From Polytrichum commune (Eukaryota > Streptophyta > Polytrichopsida > Polytrichales > Polytrichaceae), in assembly GCA_950295325.1 (NCBI GenBank), contig OX485804.1, positions 5,704,001-5,768,000 on the forward strand: DNA of 64,000 nucleotides, read 5' to 3'. Shown piece after piece: positions 36,701 to 48,900 of the stretch. Under the pieces are notes generated by a model. It saw only the letters and a list, made by a program, of their open reading frames with translations, did not search any database and was not told where the DNA came from. The position numbers and the translations under genes were made by a program. Position 1 is the stretch's first letter. Every line of letters starts with the position of its first letter.

Positions 36701-37286
36701 TCTCCAAACATTATGGGTTTAGGGGCCACTTCCTATGCTGAGGCCCTCAAGAATGGGTACACGTCAAAACTTGAGAAAGAAAAAAACTTGAGAAAGAAAA
36801 AATATCACACATCAATTGACATGTTATAAATTAAAATGACACATGCTTAGAAATCGGAAATTGAGACGACATTTTAGAATAATTTTAGCCCTCAGCCAAT
36901 GCATTACTCCCCAAAAAATATAACCATGGTTTAGGGTTTAGGAGGTACCTTCTTTTCGGAATTTTTTGCTTCTTTGTTGGAGGTTCATGTGAGGTTGGTA
37001 GCAATTGGGTGTCTGATTGCTCATGGAAGCCATCTAAGCTGTTGCTACCACCACTTGAAGGCGCATCGACAGTGAATGGGGAGCCACTGATGTCCAATGC
37101 ATTAGCCTCAAATGGAGCAGGTACATGCAGTGGGGTGGGAGAAAAAATGGTTGCAGACGCGGTTGAAGAGATCTGGACAACCTCTTGCATTGCGGCAGTT
37201 GATAATTCTCCCCCATGGGTGATCATCAACACCCTCTGCTTGAAGGAGGGACGTTTTCCAGAACCAGATACAGGAGCCATTGCCAT
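33774..37286 (-). pseudogene. hAT transposase gene (ZNF862-like), five exons, two premature stops
   Basis: A hAT transposase cuts and pastes its own element. Exons on the minus strand are 37286-36949, 36289-35869, 35768-34619, 34507-34104 and 33983-33774. All junctions are GT/AG and in phase, for 841 codons including the stop. Exon 1 ends with a nuclear-localisation-like PPTKKQKIPKR. Exon 2 has a zinc-finger start (CIICSKVNGRD..H). Exon 3 carries the DDE regions: Asp in FSITCDEVTTSDNQSW and Asp in MAFGADGASVLQGKRNG, then GMHCVAHRSNLAVQ. Exon 5 has the hAT dimerisation signature ERTFSNVSFLKNKLRN. TAG at 35382 and TAA at 34167 interrupt it; both sit where Gln is expected. Terminal inverted repeats and the 8-bp duplication were not found, so element borders are unknown. 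A foldback element occupies intron 1. Confidence 0.88.
36368..36737. mobile_element. Foldback MITE in intron 1 of the hAT gene
   Basis: The first and last ~100 bases are near-perfect inverted copies (CATAGGAAGTGGCCCCTAAA at the left end). They even include a C14 run on the left paired with a long G run on the right. The inner part also pairs (GGCCAAGAATAAAAAG with CTTTTTATTCTTGGCC), so almost the whole 370 bp can form one hairpin. No obvious target duplication was seen. Confidence 0.88.
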
Positions 37287-38750
37287 AGTAGAGCAACTGC
37301 CACCTACACTCACTTCAACTGCCGGAGCAGGGGATTGCAGATCCACATGCGACCACACAAAACCAACTCCCAGGTAGCCAGGCGATGTGGAGTGGTGCGG
37401 CGCGGCGAACACCAGGAAATCACACAAAACTAGATACGGCAAAGGCGACGACGCCAATGCACACACAACAGGCGATCACAGAAAACCAGATCGGGCAAAG
37501 GCGACACCAATGCACACACAATGCACACACAACAATTGCACATACCACTTCGCAAAACAACAATGCACATACCTGTTGATTGCAGATTCCATAAATAAGA
37601 TGTCGCCACTCCCAGCTCTGTAACGCCCACTCCCTATAGCCACACCCATCATCATCCTCATTAGTGAATGCAGTGAGAATTGTGCACAAACCCTACCTAA
37701 AAAATGCCCAGACTTCAATGTGGCTCCAAGCCCCCAACTCTGACGGCCTCAACAGAACAACCATGCACAACATTGTCTATCAGATCTGGAGTCTGGACTC
37801 CGGAGAGAATGGACAATGCACAAGTTCGCCACTAATGGAACCAGTGGATGAATCTGCCAGTCTGCGAAAGGGCTTCATCCATATGAACAGGCGGCTGCGA
37901 ATGGCCAGGAGCAACGTGGAGAATCCGGCGACATAAGGTGGCGGAGTGGAGGGATGGGCCGCCGATGTGTAGGGTTGGCGAGGTGACCCAACGGCGACGT
38001 GACGGAATGGGCGGGAGGTGGGGGCAGCATGGAGGAGCTTTACTGCTTCTACTCATGGTAGATTTGGGCGATTTGGGGACACCTAGATTTGATTATTCTA
38101 ATAGAGAATTTCGTGGCATCATTTAGAATATAGCATTAAATGCGAATAATCGCCCAAATAAAATTCGCTGGATCACATTATTATATTATGCTTGTTGGGT
38201 GATTTGAGATGATTGGATGGATAATTGGATGAGAAATGAATAATATCATCCATGTTTCGGGTAATCAAAGTCCAAGCACGGAGAACCCATCCCCGTATTC
38301 ATCCATTTTGTTCTTCGTGTGGGTCAAGTACATTGTAGTTGTTTCAATGCATTCATTTCAAGGCCTCGAACGCGGCAAGTTTGTAGGCCGCTAGGGCATC
38401 TCCACCGCCACCACCACTCCCTCCATTTCTTACTCCAAAACGTTGATGGGGGAACTTGTTGAGTAGTCAAATGGAAGGGCGTGAAATATTATATTCGTGA
38501 TGCTACCACCTCTACGATATTGTTTGCTACTTTATACAAAACATCGTAACGTAAAAGTGTGTCAAAAGAACAATGGGCGTGTATTGATATCATCAAGTAA
38601 CCATGTATAGATCAATATAAAGTATGAAGTGTTTTGAAAATAACAATTTTGAGTGTTGGAAGAAGTTTTTGGCTAGATAGAAGATGTTGTGTATTCATAC
38701 ATCAAACTAGAGCGTGTGTTCTCCTCGTCTTCATCCCTCCGAGCTTACAT
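37287..38750. other. 5' flank of the hAT gene and spacer
   Basis: Short CA-rich runs (about 37495-37560, ACACACAATGCACACAACA type) and GC-rich sequence to about 38050 give way to AT-rich spacer. This may include the 5' untranslated region and 5' terminus of the hAT element, but no inverted end was located. Confidence 0.4.
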
Positions 38751-38754
38751 TGAC

Positions 38755-39155
38755 CGATGTGGAAGAGGGTGGCCTAAATCCAAGGCTTTAACCCATACCC
38801 ATGGGAACTTCAAGGTTAACCCGCCTAAGGCCATTATAGTACTTGGATTGTTGACCTTCCTAGCACTTAACTTATGGTGCACCCCACCACTTGTCATAGT
38901 GGAGGGTATCCATGTGCACCATATGTTTTCAACCAACCGTGTGGAAACTTAGGCACTTGCCCTCCGGGGAGGTAGGTGTTGGCCGGCCTTTATGTGGCCA
39001 TTCAAGGTGTTCACCTTCGAAAGAAAAGCAATAGTTGTGCAGGACCCTCTAATTCTCTTAATGTGCAGTTTTTGGGATTACATATAAACTCAAAACAACT
39101 CAAAAATGAAACAACACCATAACTCACATTGGTGGCAACATCAAAATCTTTCTTT
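38755..39155. repeat. Dispersed repeat D, copy 1
   Basis: It shares CCCATGGGAACT, CCGCCTAAGGCCAT, TTCAAGGTGTTCACCTT and GGGATTACATAT..AACAACACC-type blocks with 42940-43210 and 60340-60605. No coding domain was seen; its class is unknown. Confidence 0.75.
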
Positions 39156-40634
39156 CTTTCTTTCTTGATGAATGTGGAGACCAATGTGGTGAGAGGTGTT
39201 GGTGATTACCGCCTCCGTTCCCACTAATAGATTTTTGGAGATGAATGTAGTGGCATCGATGCAAATGCTCCAACCTCCATGAGATTTTTTAAGTGACCAA
39301 AATCAAGGCTTTATGCGATGATGGCTTGTGATTGATTACCCTCATAAGAGTTTTGATAACTGTTATAGCCAAGAAATAGCATGTAAATGAACGGTTATGA
39401 ATTAACCTATGGATTGACTGCATGTTCCAGTAAACTTTATCGCTTCCAAATTTGTAGCAATTTCCGTATTCATGAAATTTTTATTAAAAGATTGCACTCT
39501 CCTTGGAATTCGTTTCTCTTCACAATGAGATTAATCCTCAACAACTACTCCTCCTCCTCCTAAACAGATGCAAACTCTCTAAATCGATGCCTCAACCTTA
39601 TGTCATTATTGGCTGTTGTGAATGTCATCAATTGGAGACAGTGCAGAGAGCTGGCACTCCACTATTAGGACACCACGAACTCAATAATGTTGGTACTAAA
39701 ATCTCATGATATGCGGGGTATACATCTCGATTAGCTTACTTGGCTTGTAAGGGAACCCATGTTTAATACTGTAAGGACTCCCACACATTTGGCTCCTTTT
39801 TGCACTTTGACATAACTTTGACACTATGGTATAAGTTAACCTGTCAAGGTCCAGGACATCAGTTGTATGTGGTCCTTGCAACCGTAGATGTTGAGGCCCA
39901 TATAAATGTCGGGCGACTGTATTTATAGAAACGTGTTTTTCTTTATTATGTTGTATCAAATAAGCTTTAACTTTCAATGTGGTCTTTTTTTTTAATCAAA
40001 CACATGTATACGGCAAGGCTTGTAGTTGAGAACATGTTACGATGAGATTGGAGTACGTGTTCAAAATATGTTAAGTATTATATGTTTAATAGTCTACACA
40101 ATTGGAACAACCCAAGTGATCATTCGAGAGAAAGCAAATCTTCGATCTCTCGTAACCTTCTTTATCTCAACTCTAATTTGAAACTCCAATTTAATAGTCT
40201 TTGTGATGCATGATTGCTAATTGGACGAGGCAATTTCTGATCCAATGCAACGACCGGTTCTTATATGTTAAGGACTTTGTTTTGGTCCAAGAGCCTTTTC
40301 AAGTGCAAGAAGTCCCATGTGGGTTTTGTTTATGTGGAATATAGTAGGGTAGGTGCATTTGAGTTTTCGTGAGACGACATTACCAATGCATTTTGTGCAA
40401 TAGAATGCCATGTTAGAACCCTGTAAAATCTGAGCGTGCATTAAGTTAAAGTTCTTCGACATGCGTATTGGAATGATAATTGGGCCAACATTTTCCTTGG
40501 GTTTGATGCTCAGACATTTAAGAGCAACTAATCAACTTTCTATGTTTTGGGCAACAAGGTTGCACGTTCTTCACTTCACACACATGTCACATGTTTAATA
40601 TCATAGGAGAAATAATTAGATTTTTCAAAAAAAA
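39156..40634. other. Spacer, no gene recognised
   Basis: Only short open frames without recognisable domains. AT-rich, no clear structural repeat. Confidence 0.45.
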
Positions 40635-41830
40635 ATGAATCACTTATGTGTGTTCACCGGCCCACACAAGGACGACATTGCACTACTCAAAGAAGATCGA
40701 GCTTTTGTAATGAAGATGGAGGATGGAGAAAAAATTGTTGGCAAGATGGAGAAAGAATTGGACCTCTCATCACTCAAGCAAAGGAACCTCCACCTCCACC
40801 TAAAGGGTGACACACTACATGATACCGCAACACATGCCCTCTTCAATACAATTGTTAGGGATATCTATTACGAAGGGAAAGAACTTAAATTCTTAGCTTT
40901 GATAAAATTAGAACTCACTAAAGACTAGGCATTCATCACTCTTACAACAAAGGATACAAGAGACATGCTCTTGATTGCGGTCTTCACTACAATAAAGAGA
41001 AAAATCAAAGTTAGTGTGACATGAGACAAGAAGGTTGGACAAGTGTCAGAGCTTTGAATTTGCACTACACCTGTAATGAACAACCTCCCCCAAAAGGAAT
41101 CACGACCCATGGTTATGAAGATCACCAAAAAGTACTATGATAAAAACAACGTCGTAAAGTCACATTTGGTAATACCTCTCGTCATGCACATGACAAGCAA
41201 TCCAATTGATGCGATGTACAATGCCTCAATGTGGCCATGTACACATAATGGTTACACTGCTTGGTCATCATTCTTGGAAGGGTAGTGGATTTTATCCTAC
41301 ATAAAGGAAGCATAGGTGAAACAAAATGGATTGCACCACCATCAAGTTTGCACAAGCTCTTGAAGGAGAAGCCATAAGCTTAGTGGAGGAAATTCAAGCT
41401 ACAACCAATGTCACAATCAACAACCTTACCTTCACATAGTAGACATTCTTCTAATCTATTATAGAGTTGGAGGTCAAGTTTGATAGGGAATTTGTCACAC
41501 TCGCTTCATTAATCAACCACAACATTGACCAAGAAAGGCACGGAAACCGAAACACTTATGCACTAAACCACCACCATCGAAACTTAATTGGAACAATGAC
41601 TTGTGAACTCCAAATGTCCAACCAATGAATGTAATGGATCATCCACGACTTGACCAACTTTCTTCCCAAATCTTTTCAACGACTCCACCACCCCCATCAT
41701 GTAAGATCTAACCACATCCATACACGACGTGCACATGACACCCACTCGTCCATGGCTTGATCTACCATACTGCCCAACCGTAACCACACACAATCAACAA
41801 CAAAGTTCAACAATTTCCATGAATAGATCT
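40635..41830 (+). pseudogene. Decayed open frame, possibly retroelement gag-like
   Basis: One frame runs from 40635 to about 41285, interrupted by TAG at 40926 and two TGA codons near 41020 and 41057. Around the stops the protein reads smoothly, for example KDTRDMLLIAVFTTIKRKIK and MNNLPQKESRPMVMKITKKY. Farther on (about 41340-41520), segments such as FAQALEGEAISLVEEIQA and ELEVKFDREFV recall the general layout of retrotransposon capsid proteins, but this is weak. I cannot name a family with confidence. The stops are again explainable by C-to-T changes of Gln and Arg codons. Confidence 0.4.
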
Positions 41831-42089
41831 TAATTCATTAATGTCTTTATTAATTTTGTGTCTCATTAATGGCTTTATATTCTTATGCTTTGTTTGTTTT
41901 ATATAATTGTCAATAAAGAAATGAACATATTTCATGGGTTCTTGCAATCTTCCCTCAATGCATTTGGCTCAACTTACAAAATTTGGATTACACTACCATC
42001 GCAATTGCATTCGACACCTTTGTCTCAATTAAAAATGCTCCCCCTAGACCTTCAATAACCACTCTAACATTCTGATTCTCATCATTGTG

Positions 42090-44620
42090 CTTGCTCGCTC
42101 AAAACTAGATATTAATTTTAACCATCACCAACAAGTTAGCAACACACTCAAACACCCACCACCAAAGCTTCATAATATCACACACACACACACATTAAAC
42201 ACAACAAGTACCGCACATATTCATGTATCACACTCATACAAAACACACTCACATGAACACCCCCATAATTACCACCCCCATTTCAACATCAATAACCTTC
42301 CACATAATTACATACCCTCAAAACAAAAACCTTAAGAACACCAAACAAAAGTCTTACATCATGGACCCACAAATTCTTCTCCTCCAAAGTGGCGACATCC
42401 AACTAAATCCAAGACACATTACACAAATACTCAAGAGTCTTTCCAAAGCATACATGCAAAGACAAAAACGATAGTTTTCACCAAACATACTACGACTCAA
42501 AATATATTACACACGTATTGAGGAACTTTTCACACCAGATATCACCTCACAAACATTTAACAACAAGAACAACTATGATGACTTGCCAATTTTCAACAGA
42601 CATAGCCACTTCCTTCTCAAAATATCAACCATAGTTTCAATTATTCATAGTCATAACCACAATAAGCCCATTACCACACATATGCAACCAACAACTAACT
42701 AGACACCTAGACCCAAGGTACATTGCCATATTAAAAAGATTAGACATCCTACCAAACATGTCTTTACCAATACACAAGCCTTTCATACTCAACACACATA
42801 ATTTAAACGCCACCCCCCAACACTACACAAAACTCTCCCACACAAATTGCATTTGACTATACATAAATCAACATGACTATACTTGAACACAAATTGTTAC
42901 AGTGCATACCTTTGATACATGTTCTCCAATATAGACAATATCTTAAAAGGGTGGCTTGAACCCCAAGGCCTTAACCTAGATCCCATGGGAACTCCAAAGT
43001 TAAGCCGCCTAAGGCCATAATAGTACTCATATATAGGTGCCAGTTGGCTTGTCCAAACTTGTTCAAAGTGTTCACTTTCAAAAGGAGGTAGTAGTCATTG
43101 GGGGCCCTTTAATTTTCGTAAAATCCATTTCGGGATTACATATGGATTTAAACCAACGCAATGATGAAGCAACACCCTTATTCATGTTAGTAACAACATC
43201 AAAGTTGGTTTTCTTTCATTGTTTAATACATCAACAAATCACCAACAAAAGAAAGTGTATTACTACTAACACTAAAAGAACAAAATTCCATACATACATG
43301 CAAAACTCATTTAATAAATTCTTAAATGCACCCATCCCACCACTAGATTTACTCCAAACCACAACCCCCACCTCAACCCACCAATGGCATCACCTCCAAC
43401 ACTCACATTATATCATGGAACATTGGACATATATGCTCCAACCTCCTTATTATCCTCATATTCATTCACACATCACAAAACAAGCCTGACATCATACTCC
43501 TTCAAGAAACTAGACCTCTTAAACACACATATCCCACCACGTACATATATTGACAAAAACTTCCCTATTACAAATTAATGCACAACAACGTTAATGACGG
43601 ACCCATAGAGCAAAAGAAGGCCATTTGCTCAAATCACAATCATAATATGCATCATATTAGCATTGATTTGAAAAGACATGCACTCCACTCAAAATGCCTC
43701 TAAAATCTCCACTCCAATTGCTACCTCACCATACCTCCAAGCTTTCAAATCGCTAACAAATCCATGACACTAATCCTTATAATGATATACATATGCCTTC
43801 ACATCAAGAAGACAACCACCTCATTACGGTAATCAAAGGCCAAATTATAGGCCTCACATGACATCACTCCACATACAAATGATTATCATATGAAATTTCA
43901 GTAGAGATATCTTCCTCAAAGGACACATCTACGATGACATATGCCGAGCCCCCAATAGCAATTACATAGAATGGTCCATTTGGCACTACACCCATAACTA
44001 ATGAGGGGGGGATTTGTAGGCAAGGAGGGCATAATTACATGTCTTCAAACTTGTACACCAAACTTATCACAATGCCCACAAACCATCTGCAAAACACTAT
44101 TAAACCAAAACCAAACTCAAACCACTACCTAGTCAACCTAGAATAGGCCCCTCAACCTCATCAAAAGAAAAACCTACCAACAAATCCAATCCCCAAAAAT
44201 ATCATTATCCACATCATGTAGGACAAAATATAGAATTTGCTTCTCTTATTTCAAGAAACAACTAACCTTAACATACAAACACTTACCCACAACCTCCACA
44301 ACAACTTCCTCATACCTTCCCAATGGGAACAAACCCAAGACCAATTTCAAGAGATCATGAATACACTTGGGACATGCATAAACAAAGACCAACACACACA
44401 AATAATAAACCACAAAGTATCACATTCCCCAACTGGGTAATAAATTGCACATGCAACACCATACCATGTACATGCCACGTTAAGCTAGGACCAAACATCC
44501 TCTGCATAATCAACGCCCCAACAACAACCAACCACCACTAACCCCAATACCACTCCACATTCTACAAATGATAGCATTGACCTTCTAGCACGATAAATTC
44601 CCCATGGAGGCGCTTAAGAA
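42090..44620 (+). pseudogene. AC-rich LINE remnant with endonuclease and 2A-like motif
   Basis: The plus strand is strikingly rich in A and C over this stretch. At 42361-42420 an open frame reads MDPQILLLQSGDIQLNPRH. This resembles the 2A-like motif that some non-LTR retrotransposons carry near the start of a protein (consensus D-x-E-x-N-P-G-P), but Glu is Gln and G-P is R-H. Around 43400-43520, in mixed frames, ATWNIG-like and KPDIILLQETR-like segments match the start of an APE-type endonuclease as found in LINE ORF2. Repeat D interrupts the relic at about 42940-43210. No reverse transcriptase catalytic motif was found downstream, so it is truncated or very decayed. Confidence 0.55.
42940..43210. 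repeat. Dispersed repeat D, copy 2 (middle part missing)
   Basis: It matches the left and right parts of 38755-39155 but lacks the central section. It lies inside the LINE-like relic, so it arrived later or shares its history. Confidence 0.72.
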
Positions 44621-45313
44621 AAAACACACGTAAAATACAATCCTTTTATAGCCACCCTCTAAGATATAGGTGGGAAAGTACAACTCTTTATCACCATCAT
44701 GACAGGAGTAAGGAGAGCAATACATACAAGCTCTTTAGACAAATTGAAATAACTGTACACACCAAAACCAAAGATTAAGCAACGAATGAAACAAACAACT
44801 AGTCGCAAGGGTGCTCTGCCTTGTTATTATCATGCACATGTGGCTCATTCCAGTCTGTTGTCCGACCAAGACCAAACCAATGAAAGTCATATTATAGGCC
44901 ACTTTAGGTCAACGCCACTTAACTTACAATTGGAAAGAGAGTTACTCTAACACCATAGAATCACAACACATATGTGGTTGGTTTTGGTTGGCTGCCAAAC
45001 AAGTTTGGCTAGTTTCAGAGACCACCTCTATGTCTCTTCCCTCATGGTAGAGTTCACAAATTCACCAAACCATCTTCAAATACCTCACTCACCTAGTTCT
45101 TAACATGTGAAAACTAGATAACAAACAAACCCGGATGGAGCAACCCTAAGACTATAGTTTTCCAATGGTAAAACATGATCAATGTAAGTGAGAACTAACA
45201 CCCATTCACGTTATAGTTAAAACACACCACGATGTTGGTATCCTTTTATGTATTTTATTCAGTGGCTTGTGATTCATTTTCCAAGACATTCAAATTCCAT
45301 CCTATGAAATGAG
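44621..45313. other. Spacer, no gene recognised
   Basis: AC-rich composition fades out here. No domains or structured repeats were seen. Confidence 0.45.
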
Positions 45314-45535
45314 CTACACTAAAAATGATATTTAGTGTCACTTACTATTCGGATTACACAGTGCTATATTTTTTATTATTGATTTAATTCTATACCCAAG
45401 TAAAGATGTAAATGTTCTATAAAGTCCAAACAACCAATTTGACATTTGTTGACAAAATATGAGATATACGGAATATAGATATAAATCCCAAATAGGAAGT
45501 GACACACATACGATATTTGGTGTAGAATTATGCAA
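45314..45535. mobile_element. CACTAAAT-family MITE upstream of the dioxygenase gene
   Basis: The left end CTACACTAAAAATGATATTT and the inverted right end CTACACCAAATATCGTATGT pair over about 40 bases. Taking the outer bases as TA duplicates leaves CACTA..-type ends. A related copy lies at 57848-58074. It is non-coding and sits about 380 bases before the dioxygenase start codon. Confidence 0.75.
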
Positions 45536-45682
45536 TTATGCGGTGGAATGCACCAAGCTCTGATAAGAAAGCACCGGGGCTCCCGTCCTCGAGTTGCAGA
45601 ATCACAATCGACAGGCAGCCTGTGCATTCCTCTAGTTCGCAAATTCCTCAACACTTTTTCACAGAAAACTCGATCAAGAGAC

Positions 45683-45937
45683 GGTGTACATTAGAACGAA
45701 AATTCTCGTCATTTGTCACAAGAATTTTTTGTGCGTACATTCAGAATTTTGGTAATCGCAAGCTACTCGAGTCTGGCCATGGCGAGCAGGGCGACGGGGT
45801 TGTATTAAGATAGGGTGTACAATAGCACGCCAAGTTTTGTCATCTGCCACAAGAAATCTGTGTGTGATTTATATTCAGAATTTTGGTGATTGCAACCTCC
45901 TCGAGTCTGGCGATGGCGAGCAGGGCGACGGGGTTGT
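45683..45937 (+). repeat. Tandem duplication of leader and start codon
   Basis: 45683-45804 and 45814-45937 are diverged copies. Both contain GGTGTACA, ATTCAGAATTTTGGT, CTCGAGTCTGGC and the start ATGGCGAGCAGGGCGACGGG. The first copy's ATG (45779) opens a nine-codon frame ending at TAA, while the second (45913) begins the presequence-like frame. Confidence 0.88.
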
Positions 45938-48900
45938 GGAGGGCGCTACTGCGTCAGGGCTTGTCTTCTGGAACGGGTAGAGGAGGACTTTTGACGACCT
46001 CACGGACTTTGTCTTCGTCATCAATTATCAATGCGTAAGTCTGGTCCGCCTTCTCGTTCTTGTCTCCCGTTTTCCTATTGAGCTCCGCATTACGGTACTC
46101 GCTTCTTGCGTGTGTCCTTGGAGTTTAATTCGCTACGTTGGAAATTTCGTTGAAACTGGTGACAGTGTCCGAGCGAGAGGGCCAGAACTCCCGCGCAAGA
46201 TCCTATTGCCTTTCCTGGACATTCTCTGAACCCGATCACGGCTCTCCTTTTTTGGAATTTTAGTATGCTCAAGATTTTGAGGATTCTTATCACCACTTGA
46301 TGAGAGAGGTGAAAAGAAAAGCTCCGCATCCTCTTGTTTAATTTCTCCAGCCAGATTCTCACTATCGCGTTCTGGAGATTATGGAATAAAAATGCCAACG
46401 AGTCACAGTATGCTGCGAGCCCCATGTGAAAGTGATTAGGGAGGAAATTTCTTAGTTGTAACAACAATAGTGTTGTCTTTATATGTGTTAATCATGTTGC
46501 CACAATACTATGAAGTTGTCATTCTTTCCTATCTAAGGTCCAGAGGTAACATAATTTCAACACCAAAGTATTGTACCAATTCACAGAATAGAATGACTCT
46601 TTTATCAAGTATGTGCGATAGTGATATTGTATCAATATAATTACAAATGTGAGATTCTTGTGCGACCTTCTTTTTCATGTTTTGTCAGCACATTGTACCT
46701 GATATGTGGAGGGCATGGGGCACAGCATTCCTGAGGAGGAGATTCGGCGATTTGAGGAGGATGGAGCGATTGTATTGCGCAAGCTCTTTTCGCCTGATTG
46801 GCTTGAAGAGCTCCGAGTTGCAGCTGAAGAGAACATGAAACATCCAGGTGGTGTTCACTATGTGTCGAGAGTGTGCTACTTAACTAAATACAAAGGTTGA
46901 AGAGGGACAGATGCAACATAATGCACCTCGGAGTTTTTATTCCAGCTTAATTTAAGGACATGCTGATTTTGTGCTCTATTGGGACATTTCTCGCAAAAGC
47001 ATATTTATGGTCATGTTAGTAGGTTGATGGCAGTATTACAAATGATGCGGACAAATCATAAGAGATTGATCCACGGTGATTGTTGCCTGGCATCTCACAA
47101 TGTCCACAGTTGGTGGTATAAAATTTGTGACGCGACATGAATTATCTAGTACCTCTGGCGAGAATTCAGCATACACAGAACTAGCAGTCCATTAGCAAGA
47201 TTCGTGTATTGCCTTACAGTTACTTGAAATCTTGATATAAATCAAGAAACTATAGTTGGACTAATTCCTAATCCTTTGATTTCCTGTAGGTGTACTTTGT
47301 GATGAACATGTCAAGCCTGGTGAGGTACCACTGATTCATCCATTATCAGCGCTCTGTCCTTCTTGCATAGGTAGCAGCAGGATCCAGAAAAAGGAAAGGG
47401 GTCACAGGCATTGTTTGAGATTTTTGTTGCTTTTGTTTATGATATAAAGTTGTCTGCCCACCTGCGTTCTAGTGAATAGGGCATTAGTATCAGTATTGAC
47501 AGAGACTAATTCAAGAAGGATGGTGCTGTGGCCAGCCAGGGCGATTTCATGATGATCAATTTCTGTGGAAACGACATGAGACTATGAGGCGGTTTATATA
47601 TGAATCTCCTGCTGCTGCGATTGCACAACACATGATGCGGTTAGTCCCTTCATATTCCTCCATCCACTAAACTACCATGTTTCCAGTGTGACTCAGTCTA
47701 ACGTTAATGCCAAATCAATTAAACCAAACTTGAAATAGAATACATGAAACATGAAGGCAGCATGCATCCTCTTTATTCTGTGTGCTGTCAAGCTTCCAAA
47801 CGAACACTTTTTTGAAGTGAGAATTTGCAGCCCTATTGTTGAGGGATTGAGAATCTAGGTAATTTCATAGGACGCTGGGAGTTTGCGGTGGATTCCTTTG
47901 GTAATGATGTCCATGAGCAACACCTGTGAAATGTGAAGGGCATTGTTGAGGAATTTTCTTTATATAGGCAAATGATCAGTGGAAGTGAGCCCCAATCCTC
48001 CTATGCTGCAGGTGCATGCAACTTGATGTCTGTTTGTACTTTTAACCTCTCCACACTCCATGTGCTGAAGTTTGTTAGTCCTATCATTGCAGACCATTTG
48101 TAGTTCTAGCTACTTTATTTGATCATTCTTGTCATGCATTGTCTCCTGTAGGTGTATTTACATGAGCATTGCTGTGCATGTGAGGGATTGATGTGAGGAA
48201 TGCATTGTATAGGGGAAAACAGGTGCAGCTGTTCTATGACCAACTCTTTGTGAAAGAGCCAGGTACACGGAAGTCTACACCATGGCACAATGACCACAGC
48301 TATTGGCAATTGAAGGGCAACCAAGTCATCTCTCTGTGGCTGGCACTTGACCGTGTACCTAAATCCTCCTGCGTACAGTATGTGAAAGGGTCCCACAAAT
48401 GGCAGCTTCTTCACAAGTAAGATGTTACACATTGCCATCGACTCATGTTGGTCTTGAGGATTTTCACATTCACCCAAGGCCAATGCTTACACATTGATTA
48501 CCTTTCGAGCAATCCGGATTTAAATGAAGAGTGGTGATGTATGAGTCGGCCACACAGGGCTAGATGGGTCTTGGATTCTTGTCAAATAACGTAGCTTTTA
48601 TCCTTGGAGATGAGGCCATGAATTGGAGTTGTTAAGTCATGGAATGTGTTTTTAAAGAATGGACACTTACACACAAATTGACAAGCCCTTTGTGGCTAGG
48701 AAATTGTTCTTATGATCATCTGGAATCTTGTTGACTTGTGTTCTTGAATAGGATATCATCCTTCTCAGGTAATGAGGAGCGTTACAAGGAGTCTGCAACT
48801 CTACCTGAGCTGCCAGACATTGAGAGTAAACGTGGCGAGGTAGTTACTAACTGTGGACATACTTGTCTGAATCTTCTTTTGTCTCCCTACTTTCCACCTG

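Noticed and set aside
37495-37560. Regularly spaced CACAC units that might suggest a CRISPR-like array
   Set aside because: Simple CA-rich sequence without constant repeats and unique spacers; the genome is eukaryotic.
39696-39977. Minus-strand 93-codon frame
   Set aside because: No recognisable domain or splice context.
45555-45575. AAGCTCTGATA, again similar to an inverted primer-binding site
   Set aside because: Short match in the leader of the dioxygenase gene with no retroelement context.
46090-46467. Minus-strand 125-codon frame in the dioxygenase first intron
   Set aside because: No domain, and it lies within an intron of a better supported gene.
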